DNA from: Aestuariibaculum lutulentum
GTDB lineage: Bacteria; Bacteroidota; Bacteroidia; Flavobacteriales; Flavobacteriaceae
DNA: 64,000 bases
Assembly (NCBI RefSeq): GCF_032926325.1
Contig: NZ_CP136709.1
Location: forward strand, 99,501-163,500
Direction of reading: 5' to 3'
The stretch's first letter is position 1. Every line of letters begins with the position of its first letter. This document shows positions 42,638-51,529 of this stretch, piece after piece. Below the pieces are notes generated by a model. The model had not been told where the DNA came from and did no database searches. It saw nothing but the letters and a program-made list of their open reading frames with translations. Made by a program: the position numbers and the translations under genes.

Positions 42638-43492
42638 ATGAATAAAATTACCATCCTTATACATTGTAAAGACCGCCCCAACATTATTGCTTCAGTAACC
42701 AATTTTATTGCGAAAAATGAAGGAAATATTGTTTATATAGACCAGTTTGTTGATCGTGAGCAAAACGAGTTTTTTATGCGACTGGAAAGTGAATTTACTG
42801 ATGAATCTTTTTGTACAGAAGCCTTTAAAGAATCTTTCAAAACAACTTTGGCTGATATCTTTAAAATGAAATGGCGTATTTACTCATCGGAAAGCAAACC
42901 GAAAATGGCATTGTTCATTTCTAAATATGATCACTGTCTTTATGACTTATTAGGCCGTTATAATTCAGGAGAACTTAATTTAGAAATTCCTTTTATCATC
43001 AGTAATCATAAAGATTTAAAACCCATTGCCGATAATTTTAAAATTCCGTTTTATCACATTCCTGTCACCAAAGACAATAAAGAAGACGCGGCTAAAAACC
43101 AATTAGAACTTCTTGAGGAACATGGTATTAATTTTATAGTCTTGGCGAGGTATATGCAAATAATACCAAAATCCATGATTGATAAATACCCCAATAAAAT
43201 CATTAACATCCATCACTCGTTCTTACCAGCATTTATTGGGGCTAAACCTTACCATTCGGCCTTTAAGCGCGGTGTTAAAATTATTGGGGCTACGAGTCAT
43301 TATGTTACGGAAGAATTAGATGGCGGACCAATTATAGAACAAGATGTAACGCGCGTAACTCATGCACATTCCATTCCCGATTTAATTGCTAAAGGACGTG
43401 ATTTGGAGAAAATTGTTTTGGCAAATGCTGTAAAATTGCATGCCGATAGAAAAGTTATGGTTTACAATAATAAAACGGTTATATTTTCTTGA
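42638..43492 (+). CDS. purU: Formyltetrahydrofolate deformylase
   Basis: 284 aa from the ATG at 42638 (another ATG two codons upstream). N-terminal ACT domain (ITILIHCKDRPNIIASVTNFI) and a C-terminal formyltransferase-fold hydrolase with the catalytic Asn-His-Asp set: INIHHSFLPAFIGAKPYHSAFKRGVKIIGATSHYVTEELDGGPII. It hydrolyses 10-formyl-THF to THF and formate, balancing one-carbon units and supplying formate for PurT. Length matches E. coli PurU (280 aa). Confidence 0.95.
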   Translation: MNKITILIHCKDRPNIIASVTNFIAKNEGNIVYIDQFVDREQNEFFMRLESEFTDESFCTEAFKESFKTTLADIFKMKWRIYSSESKPKMALFISKYDHCLYDLLGRYNSGELNLEIPFIISNHKDLKPIADNFKIPFYHIPVTKDNKEDAAKNQLELLEEHGINFIVLARYMQIIPKSMIDKYPNKIINIHHSFLPAFIGAKPYHSAFKRGVKIIGATSHYVTEELDGGPIIEQDVTRVTHAHSIPDLIAKGRDLEKIVLANAVKLHADRKVMVYNNKTVIFS

Positions 43493-43537
43493 TCGAATAT
43501 AGCATAAGCTTAACCTTAAATTCTAAATGGTAAAGTC

Positions 43538-43545
43538 TATATTTG
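43538..43545 (+). promoter_or_regulatory. -7 box (TATATTTG) of the DUF4197 gene
   Basis: Exact TAnnTTTG match 23 bp before the ATG at 43569. Confidence 0.5.
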
Positions 43546-43568
43546 TTTAAGATTTAAAACACCCAAAT

Positions 43569-44276
43569 ATGATAAAAAAGATTTTTACAGTAGCATTGGT
43601 TTTCACTTTAAATGCCTGTGCCGACCTACAACAAGTTATTAATCAACTTCCACAAACCGGAACAACTATAGGAAACGACCAAATTGCATCTGGTTTAAGA
43701 GAAGCTTTAAATTTAGGAATAGAAAAACAAGTATCGAAACTAACCCAAACCGATGGTTTTTATAAAAATGATCTGGTTAAAATATTACTTCCTGAAGAAT
43801 TACAACAAGTCGATAAAGGTCTTAGAAGTATTGGTTTAGGAAGTTTAGCTGATGAAGGTATTAAAGCTTTAAATCGCGCTGCTGAAGACGCAGTAAAAGA
43901 AGCGACGCCTATTTTTGTCGATGCTGTGAAACAAATCACTTTTACAGATGCCAAGAACATTCTTTTAGGTAATGACAATGCTGCTACACAATATTTAACA
44001 GGAAAAACCCAGACTCCTCTTTACGAAAAATTTCACCCCGTAATTAACAGCTCTTTTTCAAAAGTAGGTGCTGATAAAATCTGGACTAACCTAATTAACA
44101 AATACAATAGTATACCTTTTACTAATGATGTTAATCCGGATTTAACCGATTATGTTACTAGTGAAGCCTTAGAAGGTGTTTACACCATGATAGCTGTTGA
44201 AGAAAAAGAAATTCGTACCGACATTTCATCAAGAACAACCACTTTACTGAAACAGGTTTTTGCACTTCAAGATTAA
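43569..44276 (+). CDS. DUF4197 lipoprotein
   Basis: 235 aa. Signal peptide ends LNAC (Cys17). All-helical mature part with IASGLREALNLGIEKQVSKLTQTDGFYKN, VKILLPEELQQVDKGLR and FTDAKNILLGNDNAATQYL, the DUF4197 pattern. Function unknown; periplasmic or outer-membrane lipoprotein. Has its own promoter and terminator. Confidence 0.9.
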   Translation: MIKKIFTVALVFTLNACADLQQVINQLPQTGTTIGNDQIASGLREALNLGIEKQVSKLTQTDGFYKNDLVKILLPEELQQVDKGLRSIGLGSLADEGIKALNRAAEDAVKEATPIFVDAVKQITFTDAKNILLGNDNAATQYLTGKTQTPLYEKFHPVINSSFSKVGADKIWTNLINKYNSIPFTNDVNPDLTDYVTSEALEGVYTMIAVEEKEIRTDISSRTTTLLKQVFALQD

Positions 44277-44300
44277 AAAAACATTAGTGTTTTCTATATA

Positions 44301-44340
44301 AATCCGATGGTTAATAAAATAATTATCGGATTTTTTTTTT
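44301..44340 (+). terminator. Terminator of the DUF4197 gene
   Basis: AATCCGAT (44301-44308) pairs with ATCGGATT (44325-44332), followed by a run of T through 44340 and beyond. Confidence 0.8.
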
Positions 44341-44386
44341 TATTAGATAAAAAATGTATATTTAAATAACTGAAATTCAGAGCACA

Positions 44387-44584
44387 ATGGACAGATTAGA
44401 CCGCATAAGAATCGATCAGGAGAAGCTTAAAAATAAATATAAGCTTTTAATGGAACAGGCGTATAATTTGCGTCAGACGGATTCTGCGCAAAGTGACATT
44501 TCTGAATATATGGCAATCAAACTTCTTAATAAGCTAAATCGTTTAAAATATCTTTCAAGAGAACAACAAAAAACGCTAGTTTAA
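44387..44584 (+). CDS. Small coiled-coil hypothetical protein
   Basis: 65 aa, highly charged and helical (MDRLDRIRIDQEKLKNKYKL, then LLMEQAYNLRQTDSAQSD). No signal peptide. TATATTTA lies 25 bp upstream, one base off the -7 box consensus. The 3' end forms a weak AAAAACG/CGTTTTT hairpin. Function unknown. Confidence 0.6.
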   Translation: MDRLDRIRIDQEKLKNKYKLLMEQAYNLRQTDSAQSDISEYMAIKLLNKLNRLKYLSREQQKTLV

Positions 44585-44659
44585 CGTTTTTATCATTTAT
44601 TTAACGATTCCCTTACATCTAAACCACACAAAATCACGTACTTTATAAAAAAACAAGTT

Positions 44660-44812
44660 ATGAGTATGAGTACACAATTTTGTAAAGTAGGAAGAATTAA
44701 GCCAAACTTAAATAAGTTAATCAGCTTAAAAGAGTTAGAACGTAAAATTGAAAATTTTGTAGATGATACTAGTAAGTTAGATTATTCTCAAGATTTAAAC
44801 GGAGCGTTTTAA
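44660..44812 (+). CDS. Small hypothetical protein overlapping the convergent gene
   Basis: 50 aa, ATG at 44660 to TAA at 44810-44812. Starts MSMSTQFCKVGRIKPNLNKL and ends FVDDTSKLDYSQDLNGAF. Composition is that of a real soluble peptide, and it follows the 65-aa gene by 75 bp on the same strand. Its last 44 bp overlap the 3' end of the minus-strand BtuF-like gene. One of the two may have a wrong end; I favour both being real. No family recognised. Confidence 0.5.
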   Translation: MSMSTQFCKVGRIKPNLNKLISLKELERKIENFVDDTSKLDYSQDLNGAF

Positions 44813-45578
44813 AATACTCGAATGCTTTTAGTAACCTAGAGCCATACCAGGAAAACATTTCTCCATCAGCTAAAACAATTTTGGCTTTTGGAAAATATTC
44901 TTGTACCTCTGTTTTATGGTTCTCATTAAACGGATGGGGCTCACTGGACAACAACACAACCTGGATTGCTTCATATCCTCCCGAAGCTTCCAAAAGCACA
45001 TCAGGATAACGCTCCTGTCTATCAAAAGCATTAGTGAATTTATTAAGTTCTAGAAGGTGATTAATAAACGTATTATTAGCCGCCACCATCCAAGGGGATT
45101 TCCAGATAAAATACGCCACTTTTAACTCCCGTCTATTTTTTAAAAACATTTTAAAATCCGTAACCTCTGCTTCTATTTTAGCAGACATAGCTTCAGATTG
45201 CTTTTGCCTGTCAAACAAAACACCATATTGCTTAATCAGTTCAATACTGTCGGAAATTGTATAAATATCGGAAACATGGACAGGACAAATATTTTCACAG
45301 GCTTCAACAATTTCTTTAGTATTTTCCTCCTTATTACACAGAATAATATCGGGCTGAAGAGCTTTAATCTTATCTAAATGGATTTGCTTAGTACCTCCCA
45401 CTACTGCAACTTTTGTGGTTATGTAATGTGGATGCACACAAAATTTAGTAACGCCAATCAGAGATTCCTCTAAACCTAAATCACATAGTAATTCGGTTTG
45501 ACTGGGTACTAAAGAAATAATTCGCTTTGGAACGCTTTTAAATTCAATTGTTCTTTGTAATTGATCTAAAACTTCCAA
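44769..45578 (-). CDS. Cytosolic BtuF-like helical-backbone metal receptor protein
   Basis: 269 aa with the two-lobe fold of class III substrate-binding proteins: PKRIISLVPSQTELLCDLGLEESLIGVTKFCVHP, LDKIKALQPDIILCNKEEN, and a long backbone helix before VAYFIWKSPWMVAANNTFINHLLELNKF. This is the BtuF/cobalamin-binding subgroup. It lacks a signal peptide and lipobox, and no permease or ATPase gene is adjacent, so it may not serve import. In Flavobacteriia such orphan proteins are common. It lies between B12-dependent enzyme genes (icmF, nrdJ), which could reflect cobalamin handling (inference). Confidence 0.8.
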   Translation of the reverse strand: MEVLDQLQRTIEFKSVPKRIISLVPSQTELLCDLGLEESLIGVTKFCVHPHYITTKVAVVGGTKQIHLDKIKALQPDIILCNKEENTKEIVEACENICPVHVSDIYTISDSIELIKQYGVLFDRQKQSEAMSAKIEAEVTDFKMFLKNRRELKVAYFIWKSPWMVAANNTFINHLLELNKFTNAFDRQERYPDVLLEASGGYEAIQVVLLSSEPHPFNENHKTEVQEYFPKAKIVLADGEMFSWYGSRLLKAFEYFKTLRLNLENNLTY

Positions 45579-45608
45579 AACGAATTATCGTATTATATTA
45601 TTTGAAAC

Positions 45609-46424
45609 TTAAGCTGAAAGAATCTCGGCCATTTCTTCTTGCAGTTCTTTTGCTTTTTCTGCCGCTACTTCGGCATAATCTTCTCCTTTAGAAGCATAAA
45701 TAATACCTCTTGAAGAATTAATAAGAAGTCCAACAGTATCATTCATTCCGTATTTACATACGTCTTGTAAATTTCCACCCTGCGCACCTACTCCTGGTAC
45801 TAGAAGAAAACTGTTAGGGATGATTTGACGAATATCAGCTAAATACTCAGCCTTAGTTGCTCCAACAACATACATTAAATTCTGAGCATTCTCCCAAGTC
45901 TTTGAAGTTTCTAAAACCTGTTTGTAAAGTTCTATACCGTCAACTAATTTCGTTTGAAAATCGAAAGCTCCAGCGTTAGACGTTAATCCTAACATAATGG
46001 TATGCTTATCCTGAAATGCTAAAAATGGCTCAACAGAATCTTTTCCCATGTAAGGTGCTACAGTAACTGAATCGAATGCTAAATCCTCGAAAAAGGCTTT
46101 AGCATACATGGTACTCGTGTTCCCTATATCGCCACGTTTTGCATCGGCAATCGTGAAGATTTCAGGATGATTTTCATTTAAATAATTAATCGTTTTTTCT
46201 AAGGCTTTCCAACCTTTTAAACCATAAGCTTCATAAAACGCTGTGTTTGGTTTGTAAGCTACACATAAATGATGCGTGGCATCGATAATGGCTTTATTAA
46301 AGGCAAAAATAGGATCTTCTTCTTTTAAAAGATGTTCTGGAATTTTGTTTAAATCGACATCCAATCCGATACAAAGAAAGGATTGCTTTTTCTTAATTTG
46401 TTCTACAAGTTGTGCTGTTGTCAT
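45609..46424 (-). CDS. pyrF: Orotidine 5'-phosphate decarboxylase (type 2)
   Basis: 271 aa, the longer OMP decarboxylase subgroup. SFLCIGLDVDLNKIP opens the barrel; the catalytic Lys-Asp region is IADAKRGDIGNTS; LLVPGVGAQGG binds phosphate. It converts OMP to UMP, the last step of pyrimidine synthesis. It lies 34 bp downstream of prfA, but a terminator hairpin sits in that gap, ending 5 bp before the ATG. Confidence 0.95.
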   Translation of the reverse strand: MTTAQLVEQIKKKQSFLCIGLDVDLNKIPEHLLKEEDPIFAFNKAIIDATHHLCVAYKPNTAFYEAYGLKGWKALEKTINYLNENHPEIFTIADAKRGDIGNTSTMYAKAFFEDLAFDSVTVAPYMGKDSVEPFLAFQDKHTIMLGLTSNAGAFDFQTKLVDGIELYKQVLETSKTWENAQNLMYVVGATKAEYLADIRQIIPNSFLLVPGVGAQGGNLQDVCKYGMNDTVGLLINSSRGIIYASKGEDYAEVAAEKAKELQEEMAEILSA

Positions 46425-46428
46425 ATAT

Positions 46429-46450
46429 AAAAAAGCCTCTTAAAGAGGCT
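46429..46450 (-). terminator. Hairpin between prfA and pyrF
   Basis: Minus-strand AGCCTCT (46450-46444), loop TTA, AGAGGCT (46440-46434), then TTTTTTAT. The U-tract ends about 5 nt before the pyrF start codon, so it both ends prfA transcripts and could limit pyrF expression. Confidence 0.75.
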
Positions 46451-46458
46451 ATTCATTT

Positions 46459-47535
46459 TTAAATTACGTTATCGCTAGCTTTTAACTTTTCAGTGTTTTC
46501 GGCTAATTGTAACTCATCAATTATTTTCTGGATATCACCATTTACAATATTACTTAAATCGTAAAGCGTTAAACCAATTCTGTGGTCGGTTACACGGCCT
46601 TGCGGATAGTTGTACGTTCTAATTTTAGCACTTCTATCACCCGACGACACCATACTTCCACGTTTAGCTGCATCTTCCTCCTGCTTTTTAGCAAGCTCCA
46701 TATCATATAAACGTGAACGTAATACTTTAAACGCTTTCTCTTTATTTTTATGTTGAGACTTTTGATCCTGACACTGTGCTACCAATCCTGTTGGAATATG
46801 CGTTAAACGTACCGCTGAGTACGTAGTGTTTACCGACTGACCACCAGGACCTGATGAACAGAAGAAATCGATACGTACATCTTTAGGATTAATTTCAACA
46901 TCAAACTCTTCAGCTTCCGGGAAAACCATTACCGTTGCCGCACTGGTATGTACACGCCCCTGAGTTTCGGTTTGTGGTACACGTTGTACACGGTGTACTC
47001 CTGCTTCAAACTTTAAGGTTCCGTAAACATCTTCTCCAGACACTTCAAACTGAATTTCTTTAAATCCACCGTTTGTTCCTTCACTAAAGTCAACAGTATC
47101 GACTTTCCAACCCTTGCTTTCGCAATATTTGGTATACATTCTAAATAAATCTCCGGCAAAAATACTCGCCTCATCACCACCTGTTCCGGCACGTAATTCA
47201 ACAACGGCATTCTTTGCATCTTCAGGATCTTTCGGAATTAGAAGAAACTTAATCTCATCTTCTAACTTCGGAATAGCCTCTTTAGCCTCTTCAAACTGCA
47301 TTTTAGCCATTTCAACCATTTCGGCATCACTACCATCGGCTAGAATTTCTTCAGCTTCAGCTAAATTATTTGTCGCCTCAATTAATTCTTCTCGCTTTTC
47401 GATTAGAACTTTAAGGTCTTTATATTCTTTATTTAAAGCGATATAACGTTTTTGATCTGAAATCACGTCTGGCTGAATGATTAAATCACTAACCTCATCG
47501 AAACGTTGCTTTACTATTTGTAATTTGTCTAACAT
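46459..47535 (-). CDS. prfA: Peptide chain release factor 1
   Basis: 358 aa. Coiled N-terminal domain, then domain 2 with VQRVPQTETQGRVHTSAATV, and the catalytic GGQ loop in CSSGPGGQSVNTTYSAV. ends SQHKNKEKAFKVLRSRLYD, as in all RF1. Recognises UAA/UAG in the ribosomal A site and triggers peptide release. Followed by the hairpin and pyrF. Confidence 0.96.
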   Translation of the reverse strand: MLDKLQIVKQRFDEVSDLIIQPDVISDQKRYIALNKEYKDLKVLIEKREELIEATNNLAEAEEILADGSDAEMVEMAKMQFEEAKEAIPKLEDEIKFLLIPKDPEDAKNAVVELRAGTGGDEASIFAGDLFRMYTKYCESKGWKVDTVDFSEGTNGGFKEIQFEVSGEDVYGTLKFEAGVHRVQRVPQTETQGRVHTSAATVMVFPEAEEFDVEINPKDVRIDFFCSSGPGGQSVNTTYSAVRLTHIPTGLVAQCQDQKSQHKNKEKAFKVLRSRLYDMELAKKQEEDAAKRGSMVSSGDRSAKIRTYNYPQGRVTDHRIGLTLYDLSNIVNGDIQKIIDELQLAENTEKLKASDNVI

Positions 47536-47552
47536 CTAATTAAATTGTGTGG

Positions 47553-47560
47553 CAAAAATA
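47553..47560 (-). promoter_or_regulatory. -7 box (TATTTTTG) of prfA
   Basis: Exact TAnnTTTG match on the minus strand 17 bp before the prfA ATG. Confidence 0.5.
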
Positions 47561-47645
47561 CGATAATTTATGAATTGATAAATCGTGAGTTTAAAAATTG
47601 AAATAATAAATTTTAAATTCTCAAGAAATATCATACTACATAAAA

Positions 47646-47669
47646 AAAGGAAGCCTTTCGACTTCCTTT
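47646..47669 (-). terminator. nrdJ terminator
   Basis: AAAGGAAG (47646-47653) faces CTTCCTTT (47662-47669); on the minus strand a run of seven U follows. It starts 21 bp after the nrdJ stop. Confidence 0.8.
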
Positions 47670-47690
47670 AAATATTTTATAAGAAATATA

Positions 47691-50252
47691 TTATCCACAT
47701 TTTGAAGACCCACAATCTGTGCAGGTTAAACAGCCTTCCTGATACACTAAATTCTTCGATTTACAATTATCGCAAACGTGTCCTTTAGCTTCTGTACCAT
47801 CTTCCACATAGCGTTTTACAGCACGAACCACACCATTTTTCCAGGTATTAATTGACGCATTGTCTAACTGTAAACTGTTAACTAAATCAACCACTTTATC
47901 AATTGGCATTCCATGACGAAGTGTACTTGAAATCAGTTTTGCATAGTTCCAGAATTCCGGATTGAATTTATACGACAGTCCTTCAATAGTGGTTTTATAA
48001 CCACGTTTGTTCTTATATTGAAAATCGTAACGCTTGGTTCCGTCTTCATTTTTACCTTTAATAATTAAACCTTCGTTTACCCAACGAGGAATTAAAATAC
48101 CATCTTCGTCATCGGCTAAACCTGTGAAGATTTCATAAGGTTTCCCATCGATAAGACCAATGAATGCAATCCACTTTTCTTTATTATTCTGGAATCGAAC
48201 AACATCAGCTTCTAAAACTTCCGGACGTTTTACTGGAAAAGCTGTTAACACTTCCGAAGTTTCTTCTGTATCTTTCTTTTCATCGTTCGAAATTAAAACT
48301 CCAGAACGAGATCCGTCACGATAAACAGTTACACCTTTACAGCCAACTTCCCATGCTTTAAGATACAACTCGCCTACTAACTCTTCCGACACATCGTTAG
48401 GTAAATTAATAGTCACACTAATCGAGTGGTCTACCCATTTTTGAATCGCTCCCTGCATGCTCACTTTACTTAACCAATCCACATCGTTAGACGTTGCTTT
48501 GTAGTAAGGTGATTTCTTAATTAATTCATCTAATTCTTCCTGTGTGAAGTTTTTATCAGCATCAATGCCGTTAACTTCCATCCATTGCTTAAAACGATGG
48601 TGGAATACCACATATTCTTCCCAAGAATCTCCTACTTCGTCAACAAAATCGACACGCACGTTTTTATCGTTTGGGTTTACTTTTCTTCTTCGTTTGTAAA
48701 CCGGCATAAACACAGGTTCAATACCAGAGGACGTTTGCGTCATTAAACTTGTTGTTCCTGTCGGAGCAATAGTTAATAAAGCAATATTTCTACGTCCGTA
48801 TTCCAACATATCATAATACAACTTCTCGTCTTCATTCTTGATACGTTGAATTAACGGATTATTTTTTTCTCTTTCTGAATCATAAATGGCGAAAGCACCA
48901 CGCTCCTTAGCCGTGTAAACCGATGCGCGATACACTTCTAAACATAAGGTTTTATGCACTTCTAAAGAAAATGCATTTCCTGCTTCGCTTCCGTATTGAA
49001 TACCTAAAGCCGCTAACATATCGCCTTCGGCCGTTATTCCAATACCTGTACGTCTTCCTTCTTCAGCTTTCTTTTTAATATTTAACCATAAGTTACGCTC
49101 TACAGCTTTTACCTCATCCAATTCCGGGTCATTATCAATTTTTTGTAGAACCACATCGATTTTTTCTAATTCCAGATCGATGATATCGTCCATCATACGC
49201 TGCGCAACTGCAGCATGCTCTTTGAATAAATCGAAATTGAATTTTGCATGCGATGTAAACGGATTTTCTACGTAAGACAATAAATTTATTGCCAATAAAC
49301 GACAAGAATCGTATGGACATAACGGAATCTCACCACATGGATTTGTTGATACGGTTTTGTAACCCAAATCAGCATAACAATCTGGCACTGATTCATTAAT
49401 TACCGTATCCCAGAATAAAATTCCTGGCTCTGCCGATTTCCATGCGTTGTGCACAATTTTCTTCCAAACATCGGTAGCGTGAATGGTTTTACTGTATTTT
49501 GGATTTTCACTAAAAATCGGGTATTTCTGCACATATTCACCATCGGCCTTAACCGCTTTCATAAACGCATCATCAATTCTTACCGATACGTTTGCCCCGG
49601 TCACCTTTCCCTGCTCAAGTTTCGCATCTATAAAATCTTCTGAATCCGGGTGATTAATAGACACCGAAAGCATTAAAGCTCCACGACGCCCATCTTGCGC
49701 CACCTCTCTTGTAGAATTCGAATAACGCTCCATAAAAGGCACGATACCTGTAGACGTTAACGCTGAATTTTTTACTGGAGAACCTTTTGGCCTAATGTGT
49801 GATAAATCGTGACCAACACCACCACGACGCTTCATTAACTGCACCTGCTCTTGGTCTATTTTCATAATACCTCCATAAGAATCAGACTCGCCAGAATTAC
49901 CAATTACAAAACAATTAGACAACGAAGCTGTTTGATACGGATTACCAATACCCGCCATAGGACTTCCCTGCGGCACGATATATTTAAAATCTTTGATTAA
50001 ATCGAAAATTTGTTCCTCTGAAATAGGATTCGCGTAGTTACTTTCGATTCTTGCAATTTCCTTAGCGATACGACGGTGCATATCGTCAGGTGTTTTCTCG
50101 TATAAATTACCTTCAGAATCTTTTAAGGCATATTTATTAATCCAAACACGGGCAGCTAAATCGTCCCCTTTAAAATAGGTTTTTGAAGCTTCAAAAGCTT
50201 CCTCTTGAGTGTAAGTTGTTGGTTTTTGGTGAGTTTGTGTTTCTACAGGCAT
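47691..50252 (-). CDS. nrdJ: Class II (B12-dependent) ribonucleotide reductase
   Basis: 853 aa from the ATG at 50252 (a TTG 18 codons upstream only adds an unlikely hydrophobic start). N-terminal ARVWINKYALKDSEGN, active-site Cys in STNPCGEIPLCPYDSCRL, the NxCxE-type finger loop, and IAPTGTTSLMTQTSSGIEPVF. The C-terminus carries a zinc-ribbon-like tail (C-x2-C-x11-C-x2-C-x2-C) with a final SSKCG, where redox Cys reside. It reduces ribonucleotides to deoxyribonucleotides using adenosylcobalamin, with no need for oxygen. No nrdAB genes are in the window. Confidence 0.95.
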   Translation of the reverse strand: MPVETQTHQKPTTYTQEEAFEASKTYFKGDDLAARVWINKYALKDSEGNLYEKTPDDMHRRIAKEIARIESNYANPISEEQIFDLIKDFKYIVPQGSPMAGIGNPYQTASLSNCFVIGNSGESDSYGGIMKIDQEQVQLMKRRGGVGHDLSHIRPKGSPVKNSALTSTGIVPFMERYSNSTREVAQDGRRGALMLSVSINHPDSEDFIDAKLEQGKVTGANVSVRIDDAFMKAVKADGEYVQKYPIFSENPKYSKTIHATDVWKKIVHNAWKSAEPGILFWDTVINESVPDCYADLGYKTVSTNPCGEIPLCPYDSCRLLAINLLSYVENPFTSHAKFNFDLFKEHAAVAQRMMDDIIDLELEKIDVVLQKIDNDPELDEVKAVERNLWLNIKKKAEEGRRTGIGITAEGDMLAALGIQYGSEAGNAFSLEVHKTLCLEVYRASVYTAKERGAFAIYDSEREKNNPLIQRIKNEDEKLYYDMLEYGRRNIALLTIAPTGTTSLMTQTSSGIEPVFMPVYKRRRKVNPNDKNVRVDFVDEVGDSWEEYVVFHHRFKQWMEVNGIDADKNFTQEELDELIKKSPYYKATSNDVDWLSKVSMQGAIQKWVDHSISVTINLPNDVSEELVGELYLKAWEVGCKGVTVYRDGSRSGVLISNDEKKDTEETSEVLTAFPVKRPEVLEADVVRFQNNKEKWIAFIGLIDGKPYEIFTGLADDEDGILIPRWVNEGLIIKGKNEDGTKRYDFQYKNKRGYKTTIEGLSYKFNPEFWNYAKLISSTLRHGMPIDKVVDLVNSLQLDNASINTWKNGVVRAVKRYVEDGTEAKGHVCDNCKSKNLVYQEGCLTCTDCGSSKCG

Positions 50253-50433
50253 AGGAATGGGAATTTTTACTTGTTCTACAGCACAAAGAACGTAAAAAAT
50301 ACCCAAACTAAAACATGATAAAAATCATAAAGTTTTCAATAAAAAAACACAAACTATTAGTTTTCAGTGCTTTGCAATTTTATCAACAATAAAAAGTTAA
50401 CAAATTTTTGAAACTATACATTTCGCGTCCAGA

Positions 50434-51393
50434 TTAAAAATCAACCGCAAAACCAATACCTAAAAACTGTTTCCATTGGATTTTTGCACCAGCTTCGGCG
50501 TATTCGCCTTCTACATCGGTTTCTTTTTGAGTTTTAATATCATCGTCGTAACGAATATGCGAACCTAGTGTTGCACGAATAAAGTTATTAACTTTAAAAT
50601 CGAAATCTAAACTCCAGTCGACATCTACATTACCGAAGTTATTAATATAATCTGAATACAAACTTAATTGATGTTTAACATTGACATTCTGCGCCACTTT
50701 CATCTCGTGACTATTGGTTATAAGAATACCCACTTCACGACGCACACGCTCTCCTTTAACTAACAGATTCCCTTCGGTATCGTAAACCGCTGGTGTTACC
50801 CCAAACTTACCTGCATTCGCTAAAGTTTCGTCTAAAACAAAAGTAGCCTTTAAAGTTACAGGAGAGAAATAAAACGACGTTTTATCAATGTTCTTACCAT
50901 ACTCCATACCTCCCCCGAAAAACAGATAACCAGGCGCCATGAAACGTGAAATAGGATTATCGGTATCTGGATATTTGTAACCGTTAAATAACTGGGTTTT
51001 AAAATTAAGTCGTGCTGAATAAAACCAATTTGCATTATCATCCGGCTGAAAACCTATATTAGAATTAATTTCAAACAAATCGTCTGTTTTTCTTAATTCC
51101 GTAGCTTCCTGTTTATTCATCCCAACACGAAGCACTGCATTATTCTTCCAGTTAAAAAACTTGTCGGTATAATTAGCCGAAGTTTCAAACCCCAACAAAC
51201 CACTTATAGAATTTGTACCCCCGGCATTCCAGTTCACAAAAGCCACCTCATTTAAATCTACAGTTGCCTTATTTTTTCTAATCCACTGTGGACCTTCGTA
51301 CTTTTCTGCTTTAACTTTTAAAAATAAAGAATCTGGTTGCGCCGAAATAATTTGAAAAAAGAAACAAAAAATTATTAATACAATGTTTTTCAT
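50434..51393 (-). CDS. DUF3078 outer-membrane beta-barrel-like protein
   Basis: 319 aa. Signal peptide residues 1-18 (ends IISAQ). Early motif WIRKNKATVDLNEVAFVNWNAGG is the DUF3078 signature; the rest is alternating amphipathic strands ending KQFLGIGFAVDF, with a C-terminal Phe as in outer-membrane barrels. Function unknown. 136 bp downstream of purM on the same strand; transcription link uncertain. Confidence 0.88.
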   Translation of the reverse strand: MKNIVLIIFCFFFQIISAQPDSLFLKVKAEKYEGPQWIRKNKATVDLNEVAFVNWNAGGTNSISGLLGFETSANYTDKFFNWKNNAVLRVGMNKQEATELRKTDDLFEINSNIGFQPDDNANWFYSARLNFKTQLFNGYKYPDTDNPISRFMAPGYLFFGGGMEYGKNIDKTSFYFSPVTLKATFVLDETLANAGKFGVTPAVYDTEGNLLVKGERVRREVGILITNSHEMKVAQNVNVKHQLSLYSDYINNFGNVDVDWSLDFDFKVNNFIRATLGSHIRYDDDIKTQKETDVEGEYAEAGAKIQWKQFLGIGFAVDF

Positions 51394-51529
51394 GTGCGAT
51401 TACATAATGCTCATAAAAAGCAACATACCTTTTATATGGATGTTTATTTTACTAGCTGTGTTAGTTTACTTTAATAAAATACACTTGTTATCAATAACCG
51501 TTCCATTTCAACAGTATTGAATAAAAAGT

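Noticed and set aside
45541..45640. Cobalamin riboswitch upstream of the BtuF-like gene
   Set aside because: Too little non-coding sequence (30 bp to the next gene) and no B12-box core.
47114..47446. 110-codon plus-strand ORF opposite prfA
   Set aside because: Ser/Ala/Ile-rich antisense reading of a conserved release factor gene; no sign of independent coding.
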